DNA of 64,000 nt, taken from positions 1 through 64,000 of the forward strand of contig JALEGI010000012.1 of the NCBI GenBank assembly GCA_022763045.1. The letters are read 5' to 3'. The translations under genes and the position numbers were made by a program. The notes beneath the pieces were generated by a model that did no database searches, was not told where the DNA came from, and worked only from the letters and a program-made list of their open reading frames with translations. Below, piece by piece: positions 39,279 through 47,024 of this stretch (position 1 is the stretch's first letter; each line of letters starts with the position of its first letter). Source of the stretch: Simkaniaceae bacterium. GTDB lineage: Bacteria > Chlamydiota > Chlamydiia > Chlamydiales > JACRBE01.

Positions 39279-39407
39279 TTCCACGGGGGTCTTACAGCGA
39301 ATTGGCTCCCCGGAATCGGTCAACACGTAGTGACGCTGATAGCCATGGGAAACACAACCACTGAGAAACAAACCAAGCACGATAAAGAGAATCCAGTAAA
39401 TTTTCAT
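39267..39407 (-). CDS. Small lipoprotein, 46 residues
   Basis: The short ORF reads [18 protein letters not shown], a lipoprotein signal with lipobox LSGC, then about 28 residues with one further Cys (IRCKTPVEL). GGAGG lies upstream of the ATG at 39407. Its end overlaps the gltX stop by 12 bases and its 5' end overlaps the cysJ-like N-terminus on the opposite strand. It sits beside gltX where C. trachomatis has the small cysteine-rich lipoprotein gene omcA, but it shares no Cys pattern with OmcA, so homology is not claimed. Confidence 0.65.
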   Translation of the reverse strand: MKIYWILFIVLGLFLSGCVSHGYQRHYVLTDSGEPIRCKTPVELRQ

Positions 39408-40412
39408 CCTAATAAAGCCTCCGTATCCTCTCTTTTAACTAAACCGCAATTTTCTCGCAAGAATCCTTTTTTATCTAAAATAAAAGCGCGCCGTATATTA
39501 AACAAAGATGGCTCGATTAAAAAGACGTGGCATATTGTCTTGGACTGCCCTCAAATGGGCTTGCACCCAGGAGACTCCATTGCCGTCATCCCACAAAATC
39601 CCAAAGAGCTTGTCGACGCCTACCTCTCCCGACTGGGCCCGGTCACAATTGTCCACCCAAAAACCCAAGAAGAGATGTCACTTGAGCATTTTCTTACCCA
39701 CCACGCCTGTCTCAACTCTCTCTCGCCGCGCCTGGCCAAGCACCTTGCCATTGATAAGGCCCGCGACCCTCTCACAGTAATTACCGAACTCGACCCGCAA
39801 ACATTTGCCAACCTCGCGCAACCCCTACTACCCCGCTACTACTCGCTCGCCTCCTCCTTCAAGCGCTACCCAAATGAGCTGCACCTACTCGTAGCCACCT
39901 TCTCCTACAACATAGAAGGGCACACCTACCCCGGCATTGCAACCAACTTTCTCGCAACAACAACTGAGCCCGTACCGATCTATCCTCACCCCAATCCGAA
40001 GTTTCACGTCCCGCAAAACGACATCCCCCTCATCATGATTGGCCCAGGAACCGGACTTGCCCCCTTCCGCGGCTTTATGCAAGAGCGCGGCCCCCACTCT
40101 GAGAACTGGCTCTTTTTCGGCGAGTGCCACCGCGCGACTGACTTTTACTATGAAAACGAGTGGGAAGCCCTCCATGATCGGCTCACAGTAACTACCGCCT
40201 TTTCCCGCGACCAGCGCGAAAAGATCTACGTCCAAGACCGTCTCCGCGAGCACGCCGAAGAGCTCCGCTCTTGGCTCAATCGCGGTGCCCACATCTACGT
40301 CTGTGGTGACGCCAAGCACATGGCCAAAGACGTCGAGGCCGCAATCACCGAGATCTATGGCCCGGTGCGCGACCTGCGCAAGGCAGGCCGCTACCACGCC
40401 GACGTCTACTAA
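39330..40412 (+). CDS. cysJ: Sulfite-reductase-type flavoprotein (CysJ-like FAD/NADPH domain)
   Basis: The 360-residue protein corresponds to the FAD- and NADPH-binding half of CysJ; there is no flavodoxin domain. Motifs are LLPRYYSLASS (FAD, about 168), ATNFL with the connecting loop, IMIGPGTGLAPFRGF (NADPH pyrophosphate), WLFFGECHRATDFYY, and HIYVCGDAKHMAKDVEAA. The substrate or electron acceptor is unknown; chlamydiae have this truncated form (CT435). A GTG at 39330 or ATG at 39345 can start it; both give a roughly 60-residue poorly conserved leader. Confidence 0.85.
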   Translation: MTLIAMGNTTTEKQTKHDKENPVNFHPNKASVSSLLTKPQFSRKNPFLSKIKARRILNKDGSIKKTWHIVLDCPQMGLHPGDSIAVIPQNPKELVDAYLSRLGPVTIVHPKTQEEMSLEHFLTHHACLNSLSPRLAKHLAIDKARDPLTVITELDPQTFANLAQPLLPRYYSLASSFKRYPNELHLLVATFSYNIEGHTYPGIATNFLATTTEPVPIYPHPNPKFHVPQNDIPLIMIGPGTGLAPFRGFMQERGPHSENWLFFGECHRATDFYYENEWEALHDRLTVTTAFSRDQREKIYVQDRLREHAEELRSWLNRGAHIYVCGDAKHMAKDVEAAITEIYGPVRDLRKAGRYHADVY

Positions 40413-42169
40413 TTGTCAAATGGACTTTGACTTGGTTTCACAACCCTGAAAATCGCAGAACCCGATTCAATGTTGAAAGTGCCCATACCATCGAGTCGAA
40501 TCTTGACAGCGCTCTCTTCTAGCCCCTCAACCTTTTTTAAACTCTCCACGGCCATTTTTGCTTCCAAAGGAGTTGGTGCAACAACTCTTTCAGGAATGAG
40601 CCCCTGGCAAATCTGCGCTAGATCACTATATTCAAGATCCGTTGCAACAAAATGAAACAGCATCTTCTCACGCTCATTATAAGCCATTTCAAAAACCTTT
40701 GGCTTCCCATCAGGGAAAATGACAATCATATACTGAGTCACACGATCAGGATGCTCTTTAGTGGGTGGATTCACGTGGAAAATATAAGGCGTATTAATAA
40801 ATGCCGCAAATTCATCTAGCGGAACGTGTTTATGCACAAATTCTCTGAGATTTGTGTAGAAAGGAATTGTTGAGGTCCAATTTGTCACTCGCTCATCAAC
40901 CGATTCAATTGGAAAACCCCTTTCACCCCGCATTTTAGCCGTCAATACAGCAAAATCTGAAGGCGTATTAAGTGGAGCGCATTTTTTGGGAGTGGGCTTT
41001 GCCTTTACCTCCTCTGTAGGGGGTGCACCGGCCCCAGCTCCCGCTGAAGGAGCTTTTTTCTTGCGCCGTTTTCTCTTTAGGGGAGTCCTATCCTTGAGAA
41101 GCCCCTTAAATTCACTAGACGAGGGATTGACATTTTTCAAAGCCATCGAGGGATTTGTCTTAAAGATATCTGGAAAAAATTCGGTTGGAGCTCTTAGAGC
41201 GGTCTGCACCATCTTCCGATATCCAAGAGGCGCAGCACCTGCTCTACACATGGGAACTCTCAGCTTACCCATATCAAGTAGCGCGCGCCCTTGCGCCTCT
41301 ACCTTTTCAAGAAGAGGGTAGAGCTCCATTGCTACTTCTCGCCAAGATCCAATTCGCTCAAATAGCTTTTGCATCTCAAGGTGCGTATTTTTCAAGTGGG
41401 AGTGCTCACCATTGCGGGCATTTAAGGCGCCTTCGAATGAAAGTCCAGGACTTGCTCCTAAAATATTTTGAAAAAACTGAAAAATGCTTGGAGCGATAAT
41501 TTGCACTGACCGCAAATAATCGGGGATTTTTCTGACATTTTTCTCATCGTATAGATGTGAATGGAAATATTTAAAAAGGTCTCTAAAGCGCTGCGGCATC
41601 TGTAGCTGTAAGTTATCATCTGCCTTCAAAAATGCGCTAATTTTTTTGTACTCTAAGATAGTCTTAGCAATCCCAGGGTCAAACTCATCAGGATTCAACC
41701 CAGCTACAGTGTCAACATGGACGCGAAATTTCCCTGGCTTGTAGATAATTTCTCTAAGTTCTGGATCATAAGCATACCAATTTGGATTGCGAAAGAATAA
41801 TGGAATTAGGCAAGGGTCAAAGTCTACAGAAATATACTCTTGACCTGTGGATTCTGCAGTTTTAAAACCACAAATATCAGGAAGCTCTCTCAAATGGCTT
41901 TCGACTGGTTCAATAAAGTGCTCTACAGCGTAGCGAATCTCTCTGGCAAAAACAGCGCTAATGACCAATGCTTGCTTGAGAAACACAAGAGTTTTGAAGG
42001 CTTTGACCGCTCCATTGAGACCCTGAATTGTTGTAATCTTTTTAACATCCAAAGCACTCAAAGTGCTGATATAGGAGGCCAATTCTTCTGTCTCTACCCC
42101 TTTTCGACGCACGTGCTCCGTCAATCGATCTTGAAAATCAACAACAACATTTTTTGTAACTTTTTCCAT
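40409..42169 (-). CDS. Large hypothetical protein, lineage-specific
   Basis: From the ATG at 42169 (AAAGGA upstream) the protein has 586 residues. There is no signal peptide or clear membrane segment. A basic and Pro/Ala-rich linker near 370-405 (LKRKRRKKKAPSAGAGAGAPP) separates a helical N-terminal domain from a C-terminal mixed domain of about 170 residues. I recognise no family. The long basic linker and two-part plan would fit a secreted effector or nucleic-acid-binding protein, but this is speculation. It lies between cysJ and the cupin gene. Confidence 0.6.
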   Translation of the reverse strand: MEKVTKNVVVDFQDRLTEHVRRKGVETEELASYISTLSALDVKKITTIQGLNGAVKAFKTLVFLKQALVISAVFAREIRYAVEHFIEPVESHLRELPDICGFKTAESTGQEYISVDFDPCLIPLFFRNPNWYAYDPELREIIYKPGKFRVHVDTVAGLNPDEFDPGIAKTILEYKKISAFLKADDNLQLQMPQRFRDLFKYFHSHLYDEKNVRKIPDYLRSVQIIAPSIFQFFQNILGASPGLSFEGALNARNGEHSHLKNTHLEMQKLFERIGSWREVAMELYPLLEKVEAQGRALLDMGKLRVPMCRAGAAPLGYRKMVQTALRAPTEFFPDIFKTNPSMALKNVNPSSSEFKGLLKDRTPLKRKRRKKKAPSAGAGAGAPPTEEVKAKPTPKKCAPLNTPSDFAVLTAKMRGERGFPIESVDERVTNWTSTIPFYTNLREFVHKHVPLDEFAAFINTPYIFHVNPPTKEHPDRVTQYMIVIFPDGKPKVFEMAYNEREKMLFHFVATDLEYSDLAQICQGLIPERVVAPTPLEAKMAVESLKKVEGLEESAVKIRLDGMGTFNIESGSAIFRVVKPSQSPFDN

Positions 42170-42265
42170 TTTATCCTTTAAAACCAAAAAAACATCGGAG
42201 ATTATAAGGATATTTGGAATAAAAAGAAAATAAATTGAGGCTAATTGAATCAGCCCCAATAACTT

Positions 42266-42601
42266 CTAGCGCTTTGTTTTATGAACAACAGTGATGAGCT
42301 CGATCACTGAGTCAGAAAGACTAACGCTCCTGTGGAACTCACCCTCTGGATCGGGCGTGCGGTAGACAGCAACACCTGTTGGAAATTCAACATCAACCTC
42401 GCGACCGTCTGTCTCAAGGCGGCGCACAACGCCCCCTTGCAGGGCAGTGATCACCATTGGAGCGCTATCGCGGTGAAGACCGATCTCCTCATGAGGCTGC
42501 ATAACAACATGATAGACAAGTGCCAGATCGTTTTCATAGATAAGCTCGCATTCAAAAGCTGAGAGTGTAAAAAAAGCAAAAATTAGAGGTAGGTAGCGCA
42601 T
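42266..42601 (-). CDS. Small exported cupin-like protein
   Basis: From the ATG at 42601 the 111-residue protein has a signal peptide (about 1-18, LPLIFAFFTLSAFE) and a short beta-rich domain with the cupin-like sequence VVMQPHEEIGLHRDSAPMV, in which two His and one Glu could bind a metal. Cupins range from enzymes to sugar-binding proteins, so no reaction is assigned. It begins just after the ispF stop and is probably in the same operon. Confidence 0.6.
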   Translation of the reverse strand: MRYLPLIFAFFTLSAFECELIYENDLALVYHVVMQPHEEIGLHRDSAPMVITALQGGVVRRLETDGREVDVEFPTGVAVYRTPDPEGEFHRSVSLSDSVIELITVVHKTKR

Positions 42602-42602
42602 C

Positions 42603-43076
42603 TTATTCTCCATTAAATGTTACAATTGCAAAGCACTGCAGCCCGTCGCCACGTGCAAAGTCGCTGAGGTGATCGCCTGAGGTAACAGTCATGCCCACTT
42701 GAGTGATATCAATTGCGCACAACTTAGCCACACTCTCGCGCACAGCATCAACGAGCTTTTGCATCCGGGGTCGCTTGCCCTCAACAGTGAGCGAGATATG
42801 AGCGATTTTCCAACCGCCAAGCGTGTCAATTGCCGCCTCAAGATACTTGCTTGAATCGGTAATTCCCCGATTGCACATATCAATTGCCAGCCCGCCCAGA
42901 ATAGGGACATGCGAGATGCAAGTAATGGCGTTGCAAATTGCATGGAGAACAACATCGCCATCCGAATTTGCCTCCATTGCTGGAACACCTGGAAAGACAA
43001 CGCCTCCCATGACACATTGCCCCCCCTGCTCTGCAAAGCGGTGAGAGTCTTGACCAATGCCAACAGCATATTTCAT
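42603..43076 (-). CDS. ispF: 2-C-methyl-D-erythritol 2,4-cyclodiphosphate synthase
   Basis: IspF makes the cyclic diphosphate intermediate of the non-mevalonate isoprenoid pathway that supplies UppS. From the ATG at 43076 it has 157 residues (family about 158) with the zinc ligands GIGQDSHRF (Asp10, His12) and VVLHAICNAI, and the end TSGDHLSDFARGDGLQCFAI. A longer start at 43202 would add a hydrophobic unrelated stretch. It matches CT434. Confidence 0.93.
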   Translation of the reverse strand: MKYAVGIGQDSHRFAEQGGQCVMGGVVFPGVPAMEANSDGDVVLHAICNAITCISHVPILGGLAIDMCNRGITDSSKYLEAAIDTLGGWKIAHISLTVEGKRPRMQKLVDAVRESVAKLCAIDITQVGMTVTSGDHLSDFARGDGLQCFAIVTFNGE

Positions 43077-43135
43077 GCGTAAAAGATTAACAAAGTAGCT
43101 TATATAGCACATTAAAAATATCCTCTTTACCTTCT

Positions 43136-43152
43136 TATAAAGCCGCTTTACT
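43136..43152. repeat. Palindrome variant TATAAAGCCGCTTTACT
   Basis: The site differs from the 17-bp consensus at two positions. It lies 60 bases upstream of the ispF ATG. Confidence 0.6.
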
Positions 43153-43348
43153 GTGTTGCACAATTCAAAACACCACAAACCAAATATGATTAGTTTTAAC
43201 ATTAGTTTTTAAATATATTTCACATAATAGATAAATAATCTGAATTGAACTCGATTTGTTAAATAAAATTTACTAACTCATTTAAAGCGAATTTAAAAGG
43301 TATGAGAACCTGATTAAATCAGGTCGAAGAGCGCCGTCAGGGCGCTCA

Positions 43349-43641
43349 GGGGGCCCCAGATTTGCGCTATCGCGACGAACCAAGCGTATAGATAATACGT
43401 GTGAGGAGCGATAGAGTAAGAACCCAATCTAACAAACCTTTCGTTGATTTTGGGGATGATTTTGACCGCTTTTGCAATTTTACTTGAGGAGGCATATCCG
43501 AAGAATATGACACCTCAAGTAAAATTGGAAAATCGGCTTAAAAGCACCGCAAAATCAACCGAAATTTTTGTTAGATTGGGTTCCTAGCTGGGGTGCCATG
43601 ATGCGGCCAAAAGGCTGTGTTGCATAATTGCAACACAGCCA
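43349..43641 (+). repeat. Structured dispersed repeat, copy B, interrupted by an insertion
   Basis: Positions 43349-43414 are identical to 1-66, and 43590-43612 correspond to the continuation of that copy. Between them lies a 162-base hairpin element. The copy ends with the perfect hairpin GGCTGTGTTGCA/TGCAACACAGCC (43613-43640). Just upstream GAGCGCC/GGCGCTC (43329-43347) forms another stem. It occupies the 705-base gap between ispF and murA; the first part of that gap (43153-43328) holds only A/T-rich sequence. Confidence 0.75.
43421..43582. mobile_element. MITE-like giant hairpin, 162 bp, non-coding
   Basis: The element is a near-complete inverted repeat. AACCCAATCTAACAAA at the left end is mirrored at the right end; GTTGATTTTG and CAATTTTACTTGAGG are mirrored further in, with the centre near 43501. 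It interrupts copy B of the structured repeat, whose uninterrupted form is at 1-97. It contains no ORF. A miniature inverted-repeat transposable element is the natural reading; a target duplication cannot be defined with confidence. Confidence 0.7.
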
Positions 43642-43690
43642 AGAGGCTTTACAAGGTACTTTTTCTCTCGGTAAAGCCAGAAATTTTTGG

Positions 43691-43711
43691 CTTGTAAAGC
43701 CGCTTTACAAG
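43691..43711. repeat. 21-bp palindrome upstream of murA
   Basis: CTTG/CAAG extends the core TGTAAAGCCGCTTTACA (43693-43709). The half-site GTAAAGCCAG lies at 43671-43680. It is about 75 bases before the murA ATG. Confidence 0.85.
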
Positions 43712-43767
43712 CCCCTATGGAGCTCATATTTTGAATTAAAATCTACAAATCAATTCCAAGATATTTG

Positions 43768-43773
43768 TATACT
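43768..43773 (+). promoter_or_regulatory. murA -10 box close to the start codon
   Basis: TATACT ends 8 bases before the ATG at 43782 and no Shine-Dalgarno sequence is present. At 17-base spacing the -35 region is weak. Confidence 0.45.
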
Positions 43774-43781
43774 CCGGCTAG

Positions 43782-45143
43782 ATGACTGAGATACTTCAAA
43801 TAAAAGGCGGAAACCCCCTCAAAGGGCATGTGAGAGCGGCAGGAGCAAAGAATGCTGTCACAAAGATTCTTGTGGCATCACTTCTCTCTGAGCGCAAATG
43901 CACGCTGCATAACGTCCCAAACATTCGCGAAGTCGAAGTCACGCTTGACTTGTGTCGCGAACTTGGCATGAAGGTGAAGTGGGAGCGCGATGAGGGAACA
44001 CTTGTTGCACACACTCCAGAGATCAAATCGACCTACATCCCTCAGAAGTACTCAGGCGCAAACCGCATTCCGATTTTGATGATTGGCGCGCTACTTGCTC
44101 GTACCGACGAAGACATTGTTATTCCAACAGTTGGTGGATGCAAAATCGGTAAGCGCCCAGTCGATTTTCATATCAAAGCTCTCGAACAGCTGGGAGCAAC
44201 GATTGAGTACCGCAAAATGAAGCGCGATGGCGCCTATTTTGCCCAGGCACACGATGGTTTGCAGGGCACTGTCATCGAGTTTCCCTATCCAAGTGTTGGC
44301 GCAACAGAAAATGCGATGCTCGCCGCGTGCCGCGCTAAGGGGCAAACGGTCATTCACAATGCAGCTGTTGAGCCTGAGATCACCGACCTTATTCTATTTT
44401 TGCAAAAGCTTGGAGTCTGCATCAATGTCGATGTCAATCGGACGATCTACATCCAGGGCTGTAATAAGTTTTATGATGTGGAGCACACAGTTGTTAGTGA
44501 CCGCATCGAGGCGGCATCACTTGGCATGGCAGCGATTGCCACAAAGGGCTGTGTTTTTGTTGAAGGGGCTCGCCAAGATCATATGATGGGCTTTTTAAAT
44601 CAGCTGCGCTCTTTAGGTGGCGGCTTTGATGCGCGCAATGATGGGATTGAATTTTCCTATCAGGGGCCACTCCGTGGCGGTGCACACATCGAAACAGATG
44701 TCCATCCGGGCTTTCTGACCGACTGGCAGCAACCCTTCGTGATTCTTCTCACACAGGCAAAGGGCTCTTCCGTGATTCACGAGACTGTGTATGAGAATCG
44801 CTTTGGGTATACGAAGGTACTGCGCGAGATGGGCGCTGAGATGGAGCTTTTCACCTCGTGCCTTGGCGGGCGCAAGTGCCGCTTTGCCTCTCGCAACTTT
44901 CATCATTCACTTATTGTGAAAGGCCCAACGAAATTGCGCGCAAAGGACATTACGATTCCCGATCTACGCGCAGGCTTTGCCTACGTCATGGCAGCTCTAT
45001 TGCCAAAAGAGACCTCAACGGTCGCTGGCATCCCCTTCCTCGACCGCGGCTACGAAAAAATCGATACCAAGCTTGGCTCGCTGGGTGCTGATATTCGACG
45101 CGTCAAAGCTGGAGTTCCTCTGGAAAAAGTACTCATTCCCTAA
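43782..45143 (+). CDS. murA: UDP-N-acetylglucosamine 1-carboxyvinyltransferase
   Basis: MurA transfers enolpyruvate from PEP to UDP-GlcNAc, the first committed step of peptidoglycan synthesis. The 453-residue protein has AAGAKNAVTKIL (PEP/UDP site), the catalytic loop VGGCKIGKRPVDFH with Cys120, and DLRAGFAYVMAALL. The Cys is the residue attacked by fosfomycin; C. trachomatis MurA has Asp there. The last 39 bases before the stop region (45101-45139) are repeated at 45982-46020. It matches CT455. Confidence 0.96.
   Translation: MTEILQIKGGNPLKGHVRAAGAKNAVTKILVASLLSERKCTLHNVPNIREVEVTLDLCRELGMKVKWERDEGTLVAHTPEIKSTYIPQKYSGANRIPILMIGALLARTDEDIVIPTVGGCKIGKRPVDFHIKALEQLGATIEYRKMKRDGAYFAQAHDGLQGTVIEFPYPSVGATENAMLAACRAKGQTVIHNAAVEPEITDLILFLQKLGVCINVDVNRTIYIQGCNKFYDVEHTVVSDRIEAASLGMAAIATKGCVFVEGARQDHMMGFLNQLRSLGGGFDARNDGIEFSYQGPLRGGAHIETDVHPGFLTDWQQPFVILLTQAKGSSVIHETVYENRFGYTKVLREMGAEMELFTSCLGGRKCRFASRNFHHSLIVKGPTKLRAKDITIPDLRAGFAYVMAALLPKETSTVAGIPFLDRGYEKIDTKLGSLGADIRRVKAGVPLEKVLIP
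45101..45139 (+). repeat. Direct repeat, left copy (murA 3' end)
   Basis: This is a 39-base perfect match to 45982-46020, 881 bases apart. It codes for the last residues of MurA up to the Pro before the stop. Confidence 0.9.
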
Positions 45144-45206
45144 AATCTTTTTGAGAAGTTTGTACAAACCTGTTAACAATTTAATCATCGGATCTTTGAG
45201 GTAGAT

Positions 45207-45401
45207 ATGTTACTCGAATTAAAATGGTTTGGTCTGAAGCTTCTGATGCTACTCATTATTGCACCACTTTTTGCTTCGGCCCTTCTCTACATCATTGAAA
45301 AGATTGAGCTTGCATGGAAAGAAAATAACCGACGTAAGAAATTCTGGGCACTCACAATGCTAATGATTTTTTTGGGTGTTTTTTTGGGGTGGTTACAATA
45401 A
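45207..45401 (+). CDS. Small two-span membrane protein of the murA-epmB cassette
   Basis: The 64-residue protein has GAGG upstream of its ATG and two hydrophobic segments (about 9-30 and 47-63) separated by a charged loop (KIELAWKENNRRKKF). I recognise no family. It overlaps the next gene by 13 bases. Both genes lie between the two copies of the murA 3' end. Confidence 0.65.
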   Translation: MLLELKWFGLKLLMLLIIAPLFASALLYIIEKIELAWKENNRRKKFWALTMLMIFLGVFLGWLQ

Positions 45402-45955
45402 ACAAATTCAACCTATTCTTCGTTTTATTATTTCCAATATGGATTTTTTCTAACCAACCAATATACGAAGCCAATTTTCTTAGCTATTTTGATGATCTTG
45501 AAGATCAAGTACACTCTATTGAGGAAGGGAAATTTGCCCTATCTCAATTAATTTATGACATTGAGTTCACTTCTGGGATTTCTATAGATCCAAAAGAGGG
45601 CATCCCCACAGCCATATCGCATGTAAGAACTTCCGATCTACCCCATGAACTAAAAAACCAGCTCACTATAGTTCTGTTGGCATTAACATCAAATTTAACA
45701 CCAACATTCATCAACGACAAAAGTGAAAAAGAACCAGACATTCCGGGTGGAATTATTATTGGAAGCATAGAGATTTTAGCAGGAGTTCTTTTACATTTAG
45801 TTCCTCATTGTGGTTGGCTAGGAAAAGCGGCCATTGCTGATGGGTTAAGGCGAGGTTTTAATTCGATTGAAAAACAGAGTGAAGAGAATGCAAAAAAACA
45901 AACTAGCTATTTTATTGCTCCAAATACAACCACTCCTTATACAGTAAACATTTAG
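45389..45955 (+). CDS. Hypothetical exported protein of the murA-epmB cassette
   Basis: From the GTG at 45389 the 188-residue protein has a signal-like hydrophobic N-terminus (about 8-20), an acidic middle and a hydrophobic Gly-rich segment (about 118-140, GGIIIGSIEILAGVLLHLV) that could insert in a membrane, followed by a Lys/Glu-rich tail. I recognise no family. Its A/T content is higher than that of murA and epmB, consistent with a different origin. A holin/toxin-like small pair is imaginable but unsupported. Confidence 0.55.
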   Translation: MVTINKFNLFFVLLFPIWIFSNQPIYEANFLSYFDDLEDQVHSIEEGKFALSQLIYDIEFTSGISIDPKEGIPTAISHVRTSDLPHELKNQLTIVLLALTSNLTPTFINDKSEKEPDIPGGIIIGSIEILAGVLLHLVPHCGWLGKAAIADGLRRGFNSIEKQSEENAKKQTSYFIAPNTTTPYTVNI

Positions 45956-45981
45956 TAATTTACATTAAGCTAGTTTCGCCA

Positions 45982-46020
45982 CGTCAAAGCTGGAGTTCCT
46001 CTGGAAAAAGTACTCATTCC
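45982..46020 (+). repeat. Direct repeat, right copy (ancestral murA 3' end?)
   Basis: This is identical to 45101-45139 and is followed in the murA reading frame by TAG (46021-46023 region), so it retains the coding end LIP plus a stop. epmB starts 17 bases further on. Confidence 0.9.
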
Positions 46021-46024
46021 ATAG

Positions 46025-46030
46025 TATACT
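46025..46030 (+). promoter_or_regulatory. epmB -10 box close to the start codon
   Basis: TATACT ends 7 bases before the ATG at 46038. There is no Shine-Dalgarno sequence. Confidence 0.45.
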
Positions 46031-46037
46031 CTTTGCT

Positions 46038-47024
46038 ATGTGGAGACAGATTCAACACAAAAACTTTAAAAAGCTCTCAGATCTTGCTCAATTTCTCGAG
46101 CTCCCATTGGAGGAGGGCGGACGTTTCCCCCTTAATGTTCCGAGGCGTCTGGCCGAAAAGATGGAAAAGGGCAATTGGGACGATACGCTGCTTCGGCAAT
46201 TCGTGCCGCTCGATGAAGAAAGAGCTTGTAAAGCTGGCTTTACAAGCGATCCTGTAGGTGACAATTTGGCTGTGAAAGGGCCAAAATTGCTGCATAAGTA
46301 CAAGGGACGGGTGCTCCTTTTAGCAACGAGTGCCTGCGCGATGCACTGCAGATATTGCTTTCGCCAAAACTTTGGATATGAGAAAAATCCTGGCTTTACA
46401 GAGGAGATTGCCTACATCAGGAGCAATCCAAGTATTCATGAAGTGATTCTTTCCGGCGGCGATCCCCTGTCTCTTTCAGATGAGAAGCTTATTGGTTTGT
46501 TTCAGCAGCTAGATCAAATTCAACATGTGAAGCTTTTGCGCTTTCACACCCGCTTTCCAATCGGTATTCCTGAGCGCATTACATCTGAGCTTGTTCTCGC
46601 CCTCAAAAATCTTCGTCTACAACCGGTTTTTGTTTTGCACATTAACCATCCTCGCGAAATCGATCTCGATGTCATTAAAGCTGTCAAAAGGCTCCCTGGC
46701 CCCCTTCTTTGTCAATCTGTTCTTTTAAAGGGGGTGAACGATGACTTTGAAACGCTGAAAGAGCTCTGCTTATCCTTGGTGAGTCATGGGGTTATCCCCT
46801 ACTATTTACATCAACTTGATCGTGTTCAAGGCGCGGCTCACTTTGAAGTGCCAATTGACAAGGGTCTCTTTCTTGTTGATAAGCTGCGGCTGAATTTACC
46901 GGGTTATGCGGTCCCCACTTTTGTACAAGAAGTTGCGGGCGAGGGGTCAAAGACCCCACTACATGCGGTCCATAGGTTTGAGCGAAAGAATGTGGAAGCC
47001 GCGTGCCATGATGCGCGAGGCTAG
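46038..47024 (+). CDS. epmB: EF-P--(R)-beta-lysine pathway lysine 2,3-aminomutase
   Basis: This radical-SAM enzyme isomerises lysine to (R)-beta-lysine, which EpmA attaches to elongation factor P. The 328-residue protein has Cys100, Cys104 and Cys107 in CAMHCRYC, VILSGGDPLSLSD, RFHTRFPIGIPERIT and PYYLHQLDRVQGAAHFEVP. EpmA and EF-P are not in the window. An 18-bp palindrome lies in frame at 46227-46244 and a repeat half-site at 46390-46403. Its 3' end overlaps argS tail to tail by 66 bases. Confidence 0.92.
   Translation: MWRQIQHKNFKKLSDLAQFLELPLEEGGRFPLNVPRRLAEKMEKGNWDDTLLRQFVPLDEERACKAGFTSDPVGDNLAVKGPKLLHKYKGRVLLLATSACAMHCRYCFRQNFGYEKNPGFTEEIAYIRSNPSIHEVILSGGDPLSLSDEKLIGLFQQLDQIQHVKLLRFHTRFPIGIPERITSELVLALKNLRLQPVFVLHINHPREIDLDVIKAVKRLPGPLLCQSVLLKGVNDDFETLKELCLSLVSHGVIPYYLHQLDRVQGAAHFEVPIDKGLFLVDKLRLNLPGYAVPTFVQEVAGEGSKTPLHAVHRFERKNVEAACHDARG
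46227..46244. repeat. 18-bp palindrome inside epmB
   Basis: TGTAAAGCTGGCTTTACA is the family palindrome with one extra central base. It encodes CKAGFT. The companion half-site CTGGCTTTACAGAG follows in the same gene at 46390-46403. Confidence 0.75.

Noticed and set aside
39267-39407. OmcA homolog
   Set aside because: The position is suggestive, but the mature part has one Cys besides the lipobox, not the Cys-rich pattern of OmcA.
43329-43347. Terminator for a gene left of copy B
   Set aside because: The hairpin is good but no T-run follows on either strand, so it is noted only as part of the repeat region.
46985-47005. Possible copy of the structured repeat (GTGCCATGATGCG)
   Set aside because: Only a 13-base match lies within the epmB/argS coding overlap, with none of the helices; chance is likely.
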